Positions 23,011 to 36,197 are shown, numbered from the stretch's first letter. The stretch: DNA of 64,000 nucleotides from Ilex aquifolium (GCA_951799425.1 OX637394.1:13536501-13600500); one strand, 5' to 3'. Program-made: numbers and translations. Notes: generated from the sequence alone by a model not told the origin.

Positions 23011-25651
23011 TCATTTGAATACGTATCTCACTACACCTGGAAAATGAGTGTTCATGAAGTAGTCTTCCCAGTCAATGCTCTTGGGGTCGAAGTAGAATAT
23101 GTCTGTCTCTATGCCACTCTCTGCTACCACCCTTCGTAATTTTTCGGTGTTCAAGTCATCAAAGCTGTGTAGAAAGACAAGTTCATTGTTACATATTTGG
23201 AAGACTTACCAACACATTAGATTCACATCAAATTTTTATCAATCCAAATCTGTGAATTTTGAAATCAAATCTACATTCGGTTCATATAGCCGATGGATTT
23301 GATTTTCATAGTTTCATATCTAAATTCGTCAAAAAGTAGATCAATTTGAACCGATCGGATCCAATTTGAATAACTCGATTAAAAATGAGTTTTAGCAAAT
23401 TATATTTGAATTTTATCATGTTTACTCAATCCAAATATGTGATATGTGACATGAAAAAACCGGGCTTTAATTTGAATTTTGATAAAGATCAATCTATATG
23501 CGACCAATCAAATCTAAATCAAAATTTAATCCACAACTGACCTATATGTACCAACTAAGTGAACTTTTCTTTTGTAAACATTAATAGAAAATTGTACTTA
23601 CACGCCCTTAAAGAATATGTAGGGCCCATAAAGTTCAATCAACCGAAAAATATGATTAACCCTTCGTCGAAGATCAAGGTGCATGTCACGAAAAAACTGG
23701 CAAAATGCCGTATTCACTATTTGTAATCCCTGAAAAATATTAGAGAAGAAAAAAATAAGATGGCATCAATGTTAGTAACAATGAGGAGAGACTCAAAGCT
23801 GGAGTACAATTAAAGCATGGCATAAAAGTTTCAAAACAAGTACTTACTTGCATGGATAACAAATGGAAATAAAAGTGATTGTCTTTTTATTATTATCATG
23901 GATGGCAAATGGAAATAAAACAAAGCTCCAATTATCTCTATCTCTCCCTCTCTTTCTCTCTCTGGATGCATATTAAAAAATTATATCACAACCCAAGATC
24001 ATCGTAAATCTAAATATTAAACGGTAAAAACATAACAAGATGTCGGCAAGTTCTGAAAGTAAATGTTTGTGTCGTCAATTCTGTACTTTTCTCAGGCTAA
24101 AAAACATCGTTTAGGCCATTCCTTCTAGGTTTATTTTAATTGGTAATTTTAGACTAGTAGGATTTCCTATTTATGTTAGGAATGTAATCCCTTGGACTAG
24201 CAGCTTTTGAAACACTTTAACAATAATCAACAAGTTAAGATTATAATGTTGTTTTATTTTATTTAATCACACTCCCTCTGTCAAACATGCACGCACACAC
24301 ACTCTCTCTCTCTCTCCCCCATTGTTTCTTCTTATTTTCGTCTTCTGGTACCATCAATATTCATATGATCGAGAAAAATAATTGGGTAATAATATTATGA
24401 TGATTCGAAAACAAACCTTCAAGGGAAGCAAGTAATGAATTGCCATGTATCTGTGGAAGCTGGCCACAGTGCTCAACACTTTAATCTTGCCTACTATGAC
24501 AGGCTTTCCTTCCTTATTGATCCATGGATTCTTCTGGAAGTAACGAACGCCATAATCTTGAAATTTAGAGATTATGATAGGGTTTCCTACTGAAGAACCC
24601 ACTTGGTAAATGCTCATATCAGGTTGATTTGCATGGGCCACCATTGAAACTATCATAGCATTGACCACCATGTCTGCTGGAATCTGCATAATCTCTAAAT
24701 TAAAATTCATATTTTGACAACCTAACAGGACCCACACACAAAAAAAAAAAAAAAACCCAACCAGATGATTTTCAACTTTTGTATCGAAAAATAGTTTTTA
24801 GGTACCGTATTTTCACTTTTCATCCAATAAGAGCATGACATGTGTAATTTTTTTAATTTTAATATTTTAGATCCCTATGCCATAACCGAGAGGGACATTT
24901 TAATTGAAGGAGAAACTGAGGAAGCTCACCACATCAAGTATGTTGTCAGGATGACCAAGGAAGCATGTTATTCTTCCCTTCCCATAACCAACAACCAAGC
25001 TATCAATGGTTCTGTGAACATAGCAGAAAAAAAAAAAAAATCATCACTGTGTCAATTTGATAGCTATATAAGAAAAGGAATTAAAAATAATAGAAATCTT
25101 TCAATTTTAACACCATATATACTCTTTAAAATCTCCATTTTTAACTAATAAATTAAAACTATTTCAAAAAATATAATTTTTTTCGTACGTAATTTGATGT
25201 CGAAAACTATTTCATGTTGTTATGCCATCATAGTTAGTAAATGAGGATTGTTGTGAATTACCTGACCCCTTCAACCCAACCAGGAAATGGCTCTTTGTAT
25301 GTGCTGCTTACAATGGTCGGACGAAAGATAACTAGGGGTATATTTTCTTTCAAGTGTGCCAGGAGCATCTCTCCCATTGCCTTTGTAAATACATAGGTGT
25401 TTGGCCATCCATACTTCCTTGCCCTATACCATTAAAAAAATCAGTATCACAAATGATCTGCTACTGTCAATTGATAAATATGTAATATGTTTAGAGTTAT
25501 AGTTAGGGACTTGACAAGGGTACCTACAGAAAAATTTCGGTACCATACCTTCAAATTTTACTATTTCAAAAGGTATTTTTAAAACTTTTGTGGGTCATTT
25601 TATAACCATACACCTCTCTCTCATGGACCAGCACAAACACAGTCACACTCA

Positions 25652-25693
<42 letters not shown>

Positions 25694-27159
25694 TTATAAG
25701 AAAAAGCCCAAATACCATAAGACCAACCTTTGGATTCCTAAATCCTTCATGGCAGAGGTAATTGCTTGTTCCGAAGCCTTTTCAAGTTGGAGCTCGTTTA
25801 GTCTTTCCTCCACTACTTTCTCCTCTGCATCAATGTCAAGTCCAGGTGTCCCGTTCAGTGTCTCACCTAGCTTGTATGGGTTTTCCAGTATCAACCCCTC
25901 CTTTTCACCGCACACATAAGCTGAAAACACACATACAATCTCTAACACTGATGAATGGGAAGACTAATCCAGTGGGTTAATAATTAAAATAAATAATTAG
26001 CTCTAAATCAAATCTACACACACACACACACAAAACAATTTTACTCTGTTAAAAGGTTAAAATGTGAATGGTAAGATAAATCATAAATGTGTCTTCTTTT
26101 ATTTACTGTGATTAAAATGTAAGTGGATTATTAAAATATTTATTGTGGTTAAAAGGTAGAAAAATGTTATTTGAACTTAAAATATTTACATGATTTGCTA
26201 ACTTAATCAATCACAACTATTGAATAGATAATGAGTTCCAATAAATACTGAAACCCATAATTAAATCAATGACAGTGATTGATTAAGTCAGCATTTTAAG
26301 TTAATGTAGCATTGCTCTAAAAGGTAAGTATGATAAACATGTTTAGAGTAATGAAAAGATTAAACATATATAGGCAGATCTAGTGCAGTCAAAAGATTAA
26401 AATTTAAGAAGTAAGATAAACCGTTGAATTTAAGCGACCGGGGCCGTTGTTGTGTTTTATGCATGCAGGGTGATTATATAGATATAGCGGTTATATATGA
26501 AGCATATTAATGTTAAGGAACGATACTAACCAGTTGAGACATGGAGAAGCAAGTTTAACTTAACACACTTTTTGGCGAAGTGCATAACATGCCTAGCTCC
26601 CATTGTATTGATTCTTAGTGAAACATCATATCTGCATAACATAGATTTGAAATAAACATTAAATAAATCTATCTTATGTTAAGATAAACTAGAATCTGGT
26701 AGCCTCACATGAACATACCTTTCATCAAAGTTGGTTGTTGCAGCTAGGTTAACCACCACATCTACTTCTCTCCACGTCTCTTCCAACAAAGTAGAGTCCT
26801 TTATCCCCAAATTCTCAAAGGTAATGTCACCGGGGACCAGAGTGACTTTTTGTGAGATTAGGGTATTTAGATTTCCACCCCATTTGTCTTTTAAAACTCT
26901 AAACAGGTCCTTCCCTACCACCTAAGTGAATAGAAGAGCTAAAAGAATAAGTCATTATCTATATTATCTGCCATCATCAGTATATTAAGTGCACATGAAA
27001 GTGAAAATAAAACTTTGATTCTCTGACATTTCTGACTCTCATGCATGGTGGTATATTAGTAGTACTCTAATTTTTTATTTTTTTTTAAAGACAAGATGGT
27101 GCAGAAGAAAATGCAAATTGATGTACAACCTCTCTCTCTCTCTCTCTCTCTGTATATAA

Positions 27160-27193
<34 letters not shown>

Positions 27194-27882
27194 CTACGTG
27201 AATATACCCATTTGTCTGCAACTAATGTGTTCTTTCTCTAAAGAGTCATTAAACTTTGTCTTTGGTTTTAAAATTGTCTCTGAATTTTCAATTGTATCAA
27301 TTTAGTCACTTAATTATCAATTTTGTATCAATTAAGTATTTTTGTGAATTTCAGCTGTTAGAACAAACGGAGGCATATGATGTGGACGGCCACGTGACAA
27401 ACACGTGGATTTTGACTACGCTTATTTTAGTAGTTGAAATGGACGGAAGAACTTTATTAACACAAAATTTATAGTTGATAGACTAAATTAAGACAATTAA
27501 AAACTTAAAGATCATTTTAAAACATTTTGCAAAGTTTAAGAATAATTATGATATTTACCCTTCTCTTAATGCACTTTTGTGGATTCAAATCGTCCACAAA
27601 AGAGCCATGCAAGGGGTGCAGTTTAGATATTTCGACAAGTTTGTGGATTCACCACCTGTTTGCCTGCCAAGAAAAGAAAAGAAAACTGCACGATATGCAC
27701 ACAACAACAGTGGGTGGCTGCTGTATTATCTCACCTCACTGTTAAAACGTTGCAAAGCTGACTTGTTATCTGCAGCTCTTAGAAGAAGATACAGCTTCTT
27801 CACATTTGGTTGAACCCTTAGTATCTTCTCCACAAAAACTATATCAACAGAAGCAAAGTCATCAAACTTAAATGCAAAAAAT

Positions 27883-27932
<50 letters not shown>

Positions 27933-28016
27933 GATACTCTTTGCCAGGAAACCAGTGGCACCAGTGACTAAAATGGACCTGTTCTCTAAGAACTTGACAA
28001 TGCTACCCAATTCCAT
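23011..28016 (-). CDS. FAR: alcohol-forming fatty acyl-CoA reductase, complete, 10 exons
   Basis: Exons (minus): 28016-27938, 27838-27735, 26921-26719, 26631-26531, 25920-25728, 25423-25262, 25011-24930, 24683-24417, 23729-23602, 23164-23011. All introns are GT-AG and the joined length is 1473 nt, giving 490 aa, the family norm. Residues 18-25 are TGATGFLA, the NAD(P)H-binding Rossmann loop. The catalytic YxxxK lies in [15 protein letters not shown] (Tyr237, Lys241). HVSTAYVCGE and [11 protein letters not shown] are also family marks, and the protein ends VVRYVFK. The enzyme reduces long-chain acyl-CoA to primary fatty alcohols for cuticular wax, suberin or pollen wall, normally at the ER. 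It matches the FAR1/FAR3(CER4)/FAR4/FAR5 type, not the plastid FAR2 type, since no transit peptide precedes the Rossmann fold. I cannot choose the exact paralogue. Intron 1 is only 99 bp and mostly microsatellite. Confidence 0.93.
26164..26320. mobile_element. small MITE in reductase intron 4
   Basis: ATGTTATTTGAACTTAAAAT at the left is mirrored, with differences, by ATTTTAAGTTAATGTAGCAT at the right. GCTAACTTAATCAATCAC is also mirrored by GTGATTGATTAAGTCAGC. The phrase TAGCATTGCTCTAA at its right edge recurs near 30854-30867. Confidence 0.5.
27131..27192. repeat. compound microsatellite (CT)n...(CA)n(TA)n in reductase intron 2
   Basis: CT, CA and TA runs follow each other inside intron 2 of the reductase. 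Confidence 0.9.
27247..27540. mobile_element. MITE in reductase intron 2
   Basis: TTAAACTTTG at the left is mirrored by CAAAGTTTAA at the right, with extended mirrored words such as TCAATTTAGTC / GACTAAATTA. The centre carries the 7-bp hairpin CCACGTG-ACAAA-CACGTGG (27390-27408). The two CACGTG words belong to the element, so they are weak evidence for intronic control of the host gene. Confidence 0.5.
27886..27932. repeat. (GT)n(GA)n microsatellite filling reductase intron 1
   Basis: On the coding strand it reads (CT)n(CA)n. It begins about 4 nt inside the 5' splice site at 27937-27936 and makes up about half of the 99-bp intron. Confidence 0.95.
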
Positions 28017-28138
28017 TGGCGAAGAACAATGACAGAGGAGAGAGACTGAGTATGATAGAAAAGGAGGGAGAGACTTTTAGAAGTAGAACAAAAGAAACCC
28101 ACTGAGAACAAGGATGGATCAATGTCGGGCATTTCACA

Positions 28139-28148
28139 TATATATATA
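28139..28148 (-). promoter_or_regulatory. candidate TATA box of the reductase gene
   Basis: TATATATATA lies about 122 nt upstream of the reductase ATG at 28016, with a purine/pyrimidine-rich leader between. It is the only TATA-like word near the expected distance. Confidence 0.45.
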
Positions 28149-30127
28149 GAGGAAGGGCTCGAACTGATATGAATGATGAAGTGCACGTAACTATAGCTGT
28201 TGATTTTTTTTTGTAGATTGAGAATCATGTGTTAGTTTATAATTAATTTTAATATATGTCGATGGAAGCAACATAGATGACTCATTCCTTACCCAAAAAA
28301 ATAAAAACCATAGAAGCCTCATCAACAGCTTTGGCTTTGTGCTTTTGTTTTTTGCCAGGAGGGGAGGAGGGGGTGTTAATGGAGCTGAGTTTTTTGTACT
28401 CGAGTATATCTAACTTTGGTTTTATTATGATTAGCAGAACTTGAACTCCAATGTTGAGTTTTTAACTCTAGCCTAAGTTTGGCTTGAAGTTACTCGGTGG
28501 TATTCTAAGTTAAACTCGAGTTGAAATCAATCTCAAATTTTCAAGTAAAACCATACGATTAAAAATTTGATCAAATTCGATTTATTTTACAATTTGAATT
28601 AACCTAAATGAGCTATAATTGAGTCAAATCCCCTCTTGGAAAGAGGAATAGATTTATTTGATCAATTAACATCTGATAATATATTTATTCTTGCATGTTA
28701 TAAATCGGTTGGATAATGTTAATCAATTTCATTCAACATATAAGACGGGTCGGGTCGGGTCGGGTTGAATATGGGTATCTATCTATTAAACTTGTATTTG
28801 GGTAGGTAATGACTAAAAGACACTACAAAATCTCATGTTCTTGTTGGGAGATTCAGCCAAACTATTTGTCGGTAAAAGATGACCCACCAACTGCGATAAG
28901 AACAAGTTTTGTGTAATCTTCTTGAAAATAGTATGTCTTTTATAGAGACAACTATTTTCTGTAACCTTTCTGGCATAACATTCATGACTAAGGGTCAATG
29001 TTACCTATCAATGCTACCTATCAATGCTTTTTGTTTGATCTAAATCGAAATTCGATTTAAAAAACTCATAATTCAAGGCATTGGAATTAGATTTTAGCAA
29101 ATTACACGTGAAATTTAGCTTGATGTCAGCAAGTAATCACTCAATTTTAATATGTATTTACGTATTTGTAAGTAATTTAGATCATATTAATCACAATTGA
29201 ACTGGATATTGGTATTTTTATGTGAATATAACATAATAAATCATAATTTTGAAGGGCTCAATATATAAATGGTGGTAGTTGAGGTACACAACACAGATGA
29301 CCGACTCTTTGTTGGTCTGTGCATTTGTACTAGGGGACGTCATAGGAGTTTCAATTGTAGACACAAAACATTTATTGGCGTAGACTCACGGTACAAACTT
29401 AAAAATCGTACAGTTTATTAACATGAATATCAAATAAGTCGGGTTAGAGCCAAACTCGATAACTCAATTTTAACATGATAAATTTGTTTAGTTGATAATA
29501 TAAAAAGAATGCAACAATTCGTAAACGTTATATATAAATGGGTTGAGTGATATTAATGAACTTTATTAAACGGGTTAAGACGGATGAAAAATTGTGTATT
29601 AGCGGTGGACATTATATGTGGGTATTTATCTTGGAACATTCAACCCTACCATCCCAGAATCGCGGCTATGAATTCTCAAATTATTACATAGTACACAAAA
29701 ACGTGGATTAACTAATTTCGCCCATTTCTTAATTACTCAATTCATTGTGATCCATTTATTAAGCGAGTTAAAAATTGGTTGGTGTTGTTTTACATACAGT
29801 CCGTTCTTGACCCACCTAAAACCTGTCTAACCCGACCTTTTGCCTCTGCTATTGTAGGTATGGAAATGTTTCTGACCTATATAAATCTCCTGTTAGAAGC
29901 TTACTGTTTACCTACCGTAGTAAATTTGGACTTCTGATCTATGTGCCCCGGCCCCAAGATGTTTCTGGTTCCTCAACTCAATCCTGAACCTCCGACAATG
30001 ATATATATAATATTAATATATAAGCATATACTATATAGTGGAGTCTATTACCAATGTACAGCATATTTCAAACATAAATACCATTCTACGGTTGTTTTGA
30101 ACTTAATTACCATTCTACGGCAGTTTT

Positions 30128-30264
30128 AAAAGTGGAAGTAACAAGTCCGATTTCAATTAAAAGCGGAAGTAACAAGTCCGAATTTATCCTTAAAAGTGGA
30201 ATCGTCAATTCCGAGTTTATCCTTAAAAGCGGAGTCAACAATTTCGAGTTTATCCTTAAAAGCG
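30128..30264. repeat. tandem repeat, unit about 33 bp, four copies
   Basis: Units start at 30128, 30159, 30192 and 30225, each beginning AAAAG(C/T)GGA and ending with a TTTATCCTT-type word. A partial fifth starts at 30258. The frame stays open through all copies (motif SEFILKSG) because the unit is 33 bp; no other coding sign. Confidence 0.85.
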
Positions 30265-30591
30265 TATATATGAAATACGTTTTTAGTCGATCACGTGCAA
30301 GACCCAGGAGACAGAGAGGGTTAGCCAGTAGTTATGACATCTCTGAGGCATCAACTAGCTAAGGGTACTGGTGGTTGTAAAAAATCAAAGTTGACATGAC
30401 ATTTGCTTTAGCTCATGAGCTCAAAAATAATTATTAATTACAGCTACAAATCATATATATAGATAATTTATCACATTTATAGATATTTTTTTTATTATTG
30501 TGAGTATTTTTATCATTATTTTAATAATTATTTTTATTACTTTTTTTTATACAAAAATAAATTATTACTTTTGTTAGTGATTTATTACATT

Positions 30592-30716
30592 TGTGAGAGT
30601 TTTTATCATTGTTATAGTAATTATTTTTATTAATTTTATTATTATTATTTTTATAAATCATATTAATAATAAAATTAATAAAAATAATTACTATAACAAT
30701 GACAAAAACTCTCACA
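30592..30716. repeat. long near-perfect hairpin, arms about 54 bp
   Basis: TGTGAGAGTTTTT (30592) to about 30645 is mirrored by the segment ending AAAAACTCTCACA at 30716, with about one mismatch and a loop of about 17 bp. A diverged copy of the left arm lies just upstream (about 30497-30545). A further inverted pair follows: AATTTGTTGACCTAAT at 30718-30733 and its exact reverse complement at 30816-30831. Confidence 0.85.
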
Positions 30717-31179
30717 TAATTTGTTGACCTAATGACGTGGTTTCATTAGAACCATTAGATTAACATTAAGTTTCAATGTTTGATGGAACCCACAGTCAAT
30801 CCAAAGGTAATAATGAATTAGGTCAACAAATTAAGTCAATAAATTAGGTCACAATAGCATTGCTCTAATTCTATATACTTCTCAAGTACTTAATTTACAT
30901 TCCACAAAGAACAATTGTTTTTAGAACACAAATCTGGCTACATTTTAATAGAATAGATCAAGTGCATAGTTAGAAAAACAAGTTGGTATTGCTGATACAA
31001 CAATTTCCAACAGATATTTTGGTTGGTTCTGATGAACACCAAAGATAAACTAATTCCTTTATGTAGACTTTTAGTTGATTAACAAATCCTTCTTTCCTTC
31101 CTTACAAATTATATTATGTAGTTGGGGTTTCAAAAGGGGGGGGAGGCTAGCTAGCTAATATAATGGTATTAGTTTTCAT

Positions 31180-31183
<4 letters not shown>

Positions 31184-31254
<71 letters not shown>
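31184..31254. repeat. (CT)n microsatellite, about 35 units
   Basis: Uninterrupted CT dinucleotides over 71 bp. Confidence 0.97.
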
Positions 31255-31258
<4 letters not shown>

Positions 31259-32000
31259 ATTTTTGTTCTATAGAAATAAAATTAGAAAAAGAGATTGGAA
31301 AGGACCCATCAAGTGGAGATTCACACACTTTGATATAGATATGTACATACACAACGAATCAATAACGTTATTAATCAGATAATTATGATACATCAAGTCC
31401 CCAAATTAGATGTTAGCATTCCTCCACATGAATATACGCTTTGGGTCGCAAAACACTTGAGTAATCCATTCCTATCTACCTATTGTATAAAATAATCAAA
31501 AAATGGAGTAAATGGCTTAGGAAATCTTTCCTCTTTATTTGCTTAATTGTAAATATTTTAAGTTATGAAATAAAAAAAAATAGTTTTCTCCAATTAAATT
31601 TCTCCATGTTTTCCTATGTGACCACTCTGCCATGTTACTCTTATTTTCAATTACTTCGCTCACAATTCTATCTATTCAATCTCTCACTTTCTTTTTAATT
31701 TGGATAATTTTAGACCGACAAAAAAATGAAAAAAAAAAAAAAGCACATAATGTGACATTAATATGATTGTAGCGATTAGAGATTTTAGAGCAAGATAATG
31801 AGCGTAAATCTTGTGCATCACATCATCCGTCATTAGTTATCGTATTAATACAACATCTACTTGAGTTCTTTAGAAGTTTAGTGCATAGTGTTTTTTTTTA
31901 ACGGGTTTTAGCGCATAGTTGAAGGTCGTCTTTTTTGTCATATCTCTTGTCTAAAAGAGAAGAAAATTATATTATAGAATCCAAAGTTAGATTACAGAAT

Positions 32001-32060
32001 CCAACCTATGCCGGAGGAATCCAACCTACGCCGGAGGAATCCAACCTATGCCGGAAGAAT
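32001..32060. repeat. 20-bp tandem repeat, three copies
   Basis: CCAACCTATGCCGGAGGAAT is repeated three times head to tail, with one or two base changes. Confidence 0.9.
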
Positions 32061-33887
32061 CTAGTCAAAATTATCAACACTGACAAGAAAGTTCGGGGAC
32101 GATGAAGGGCTGTGACGATAAAGCATGGCAATGAGTATAAGGGATTGAACATAAAAGACAATGTCAAGTGCTGCAATTTAGAGTTACCTTGAGAAGATCA
32201 ATTATTTAATGTTTGATGCTTTCTATCGGATCCGTATCTCCTCTAATACATTCTTCATCACTTTTTTCGGTAGTGGATCACCAAAGTAGGTAACCATTAA
32301 TATATTGTCGGTGAATTACCGGAAGAAAGTGTATTGGATGGATTTGTATTCCTTTCTACCCACCCAACTATTGAATGCACTTTTTGTGTTTAATTTTTTT
32401 TTATTTTCTGTTTTTTTTGGGGGGGGTTGAGGGTTGGGGGTTGGGTATTCATGGATCCTTCGGTCGTCAGTGACATAAATATTTGGCAGACAAGTTGGTT
32501 ATACCTAACTTCAAAGATTTGATGATTAAATTATCTTGGTTTTTAAACTTTTATTTTCACTATACCGTTCTTAATTTTGAACTTATTGCCTAAATTACCA
32601 CATATTTCATGAAAACGAGGGTTAAACCCACGATGTTCCAAAATAAAAGTGTGCTTGCAAAACAGTCATTCAAAGTTTTTACATTGGATGGTGTGAGTTT
32701 AACCCGTACTTTTATGAACACTAGAATAGTTTAGAAAATAAATAAAAAACGCAACACATTGGATACTAATAGTTCAAAAGGTATCGTAATTTGATTTATT
32801 TATTTTTTTTGTTTCGACTCCAAAACCCATATCGCTTTCATGCCATGGGAATCAAAAAAAAAAAAGCATGCATGTCACTCTCATATTAATCCAGCATTCT
32901 GCTATTATTGGCTGAACACAGCATGTGATTTTGGAGATTTGGTACTCCTAAAACGACAATTAGAACATAATCAAATCCCATTATTATCGTTAATGTCTAT
33001 GACTCCACACCCTTTAAGATTAGCAGTAGCTTTCATGGGGTAATTAAGTTGACTTTTATGAGTAATAAAAACACTGTCAAATCTCATTTGCTTGTGAGAG
33101 AAATAGAGATTTAGCCAAAGGATTTGTAGCCAAAAGATTAGACACACAAATGTGTGATAAGAACAAGTTTTGTGTAATCTTCCTGGAAATAATTGAAGTT
33201 TTAAGACAAATAGAGACAATTGTTTTTGTAATGTTTGTTACTTCTATATGACCAAACAGTCAATATTTACACCATAATGCTTTGGAATCTACTTGAGGGA
33301 TGACCTCAAGTACAAATTTGGACAATCTGCCTCTGGCCCCTTCTTCTTGTCAAAGTTTGCTACCAGTGCCCGATACAAATTAGATTTTGATCGATTCGAA
33401 TATGTATGGAAGATATGATAAGGTTCAAAAAGATTCATTAATTTTGAAGTTGTTTAGCTAAATGTATCAATATTACGTCATATGTAAACTATAAGACATT
33501 TGGTCCGTGGAAGGAAGAACCATTCCCTTCCCTTCCCTTTCTATCACAAATAATTTTTTTGATCTTGAATTTCTACGATTTTAACCGAAATCTAACGTCT
33601 CTTGTTTTCAAATATCATATAGGAATCTTAAAAGAAAATCATAGATGATTCGAACAACTAAAATGGAGTTGTATTTTACCAAATTACATATGAATTTCAA
33701 CTCAATTTTATCACGTATTTATTTATTTACACATATAATTGAGATCAAATCACAACCAAACTGGATCCAGGGATGTGCAAATCTTAATCCGTGAGATTCA
33801 AATAATTAGTCAAATATATCAATTTATATCAGACTAATTAGATTTAGATCTGATTTGAATCAAAATTTGATCTATCCAACCATCTCC

Positions 33888-34357
33888 AGGAGTGACAATT
33901 GTGTCGTGTCATTTCAGGTTCCTATCGAGTACTAGTCAACTCTAACCCAACCCGTTTAATTAATTGTGTCGTGTCGACTAATTATTTTCGTGTCGTATTC
34001 GTGTTGACTTATATAACCCGTGAATAAAAAATTTAATGCTCAATTTTATTTATAAAATTTCATTATCACTTAATTGATCTATGCTCATACATTTTTTATA
34101 AATTAAAAATTAACTTAATAAATGTAATAATAAAATGAATAAAAATATTTTTTTTATGTACAAGAATTAGGTCACTACTTGATAAAATATAATAAAAAAT
34201 TGACATTTTATTTTTATAATGCTACTTAAACGTGTTAATCATGTCAACATGTCATATCATATACGGGTTCATGTTAAGAAATGATCAATTCTAACCCCCT
34301 AATTTCTTGTCGATTTTGAGTAAAATTTTTGTGTTGTGTCAAAAATTATCTGCCCCT
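33888..34357. mobile_element. TIR element with GTGTCGTGTC-type sub-termini
   Basis: The left end is AGGAGTGACAATTGTGTCGT; the right end, read in reverse, is AGGGGCAGATAATTTTTGAC. ATCTCC occurs directly outside both ends (33882-33887 and 34358-34363). The interior has repeated CGTGTCG/ACCCG words, as at 9180-9740. The class is uncertain, perhaps hAT-like. Confidence 0.5.
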
Positions 34358-34790
34358 ATCTCCGGACTTTTTAGGTAGCTAATCTTATCATCCTTGTGTC
34401 CCATGTTTCCAAAAAAGTTTGTTTGCCTCACTGGTAAGTGGTAATTAATCACATTAGGTGAGCAGTTCCTGTTGGAATTTGGTGGGTACAGTTGCCCTAA
34501 ATAGCAACCCACAGGAATAGAAACATATTGATATATACATTAGTCTATTCCACCCCCACTATCCTACTACTAAGTAGGTTTCAATTTTGTAGTCTTCTTT
34601 GTGCTTTCAAGATCTTGTTGGCAAGAAAAATATTTGATTTGCTGAAAGAACAAAAAAAAAATTTTTTTTTTTTTTTAGTAATCTTACTTGTAAGAGAATA
34701 TGTTTACCCTCAAAATGATTTATTTAAGTAGAAATTTATTCTTTTGCTATTAGGAATCAAAACATTGAACTCAAAAGGAAAATATCATTA

Positions 34791-36197
34791 TCTATATAAT
34801 AAAGTACAACATAAAAAATGATGTATTTTTTACAGTTGAGATTGTTTTAAATTTTATTTAAATTTTATTTTAAAGTTGATCTGACGGCTAATATTAACTC
34901 CCCAAATTTAATAGGAAAAATATGCTCCCTAAGAGTGTGTTTGGGGTGACTTTTTAAAAGTGCGTCTAAGACTTATGACTTCTTATAAGCACTTAAAAAA
35001 AAATAGAGATTTGAACAATTAATTTTAATTACTTTTAAATAAGTCAAAAGTAGTAAGTAAAAAAAAATTTTACTTCTTTAAAATTATTTTTCTATAAAAC
35101 ACTTCACCGTCTTACCATCGCCGTCGCCACTCCACCACAGCTACCGTCGCCACCCCCCCCCCCCCCAATCACCATCGCCACTACCACCACCATCACCACT
35201 ACCACCACCACTTTTGCCACAATCATCGTCGTCACCCTACCACTATCACTGTCTCACCACTATCATCACTACCACCACCGTCGCCACCACCACTGACGCC
35301 ACCCCACCACCGCCCCCACCGTCACCATCACCCCACCGCCGCCGCCACTCCACCACCTCTACTACCACCACTATCATCGCCACCACCCACCACCACCACT
35401 GCCCCCCTCCATCACCACCACCATCATCGCCACCCATCACCGATTGCTACCACCATCGCCCACTGCCACCACCCACCACTATCATTATTTCATTTTTATA
35501 TTTATTACCATTACCACTATTATCCCACCACCATCGTTGCCCACCGCCACCACCATCATTGCCTACTACCACCCACTGCCATCCACCATCACCCGTCGTC
35601 GCACATCTACCACCACCACCCATCATCGCCCACCAACGCCACCACCCATTGTCACACACCCCCACGACACCCACCATCACCGTCATTCGCCACCACCCAC
35701 TACCACCGTCGCCCACAAGCACCCGTCGTCATCCACTACCACCATCGTCACCGCCCACTACCACAACTCATCACCGTCGCCGCCACCACCATCACCATCA
35801 CCATCGTCGCCCCACCACTACCACTGCCAACCACCATCACCATCGTCGCCCCACCATACCACTGCCAACCACTATCACCGTCGCCCACCACCACCCACAC
35901 CCGCTACCATCACCGCCATCATCCTTGGCTACCACTACCACCATTGTCACCCAAAATTCACAACCACCATCAACATTACCACCCACGACTACCATCATCA
36001 CTACGGTTGTCACTGTCCACCACAACCATTGTCTTCTCTCACCACCACTACCATCGCTCATCTTCACTATAATCGGTGCTTAAAATCCTTTCTTTCTCCT
36101 CTATGTTAGTGATTTAATTTTGGATATGAATACAAATATGTTTATGGTTAATAATTTTTTTTATTATTCTGTGTCTTCAATTACGGGCAATAACTAA
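34791..36197 (+). mobile_element. Helitron H3 (1407 bp) with long CCA/CAY minisatellite
   Basis: Starts TCTATATAATAAAGTACAAC at 34791 after host A and ends CTAA at 36194-36197 before host T (CTRR allows A). Shared H-family words include GATCTGACGGCTAATATTAA, GAGTGTGTTTGGGGTGA and, after the repeat, ATGAATACAAATATGTTTAT. The 3' hairpin has decayed to GTGTC-TTCA-ATTAC. About 960 bp (35110-36070) is imperfect CCA/CAY repeat, which keeps several frames open (up to 289 codons); these are not genes. Confidence 0.83.

Larger units (their letters stand above)
28240..34790. other. gene-poor repeat DNA
   Basis: No coding gene recognised. It holds tandem repeats (30128-30264, 32001-32060), a long hairpin (30592-30716), a 71-bp CT run and a TIR element (33888-34357). 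A dispersed repeat seen at about 28800-29250 recurs at about 33060-33800 (see findings). Confidence 0.5.

Noticed and set aside
26471-26485. A minus-strand TCTATATAATC preceded by A, like a Helitron 5' end, in reductase intron 4
   Set aside because: The following bases do not match the family and no CTRR end with hairpin was found downstream.
35214-36083. 289-codon open frame, Pro/His/Thr-rich, and similar frames at 10140-10385, 18549-19528 and on the opposite strands
   Set aside because: They are frames left open by the CCA/CAY repeat in Helitrons H1-H3; several frames and both strands are open at once, so there is no coding signal.
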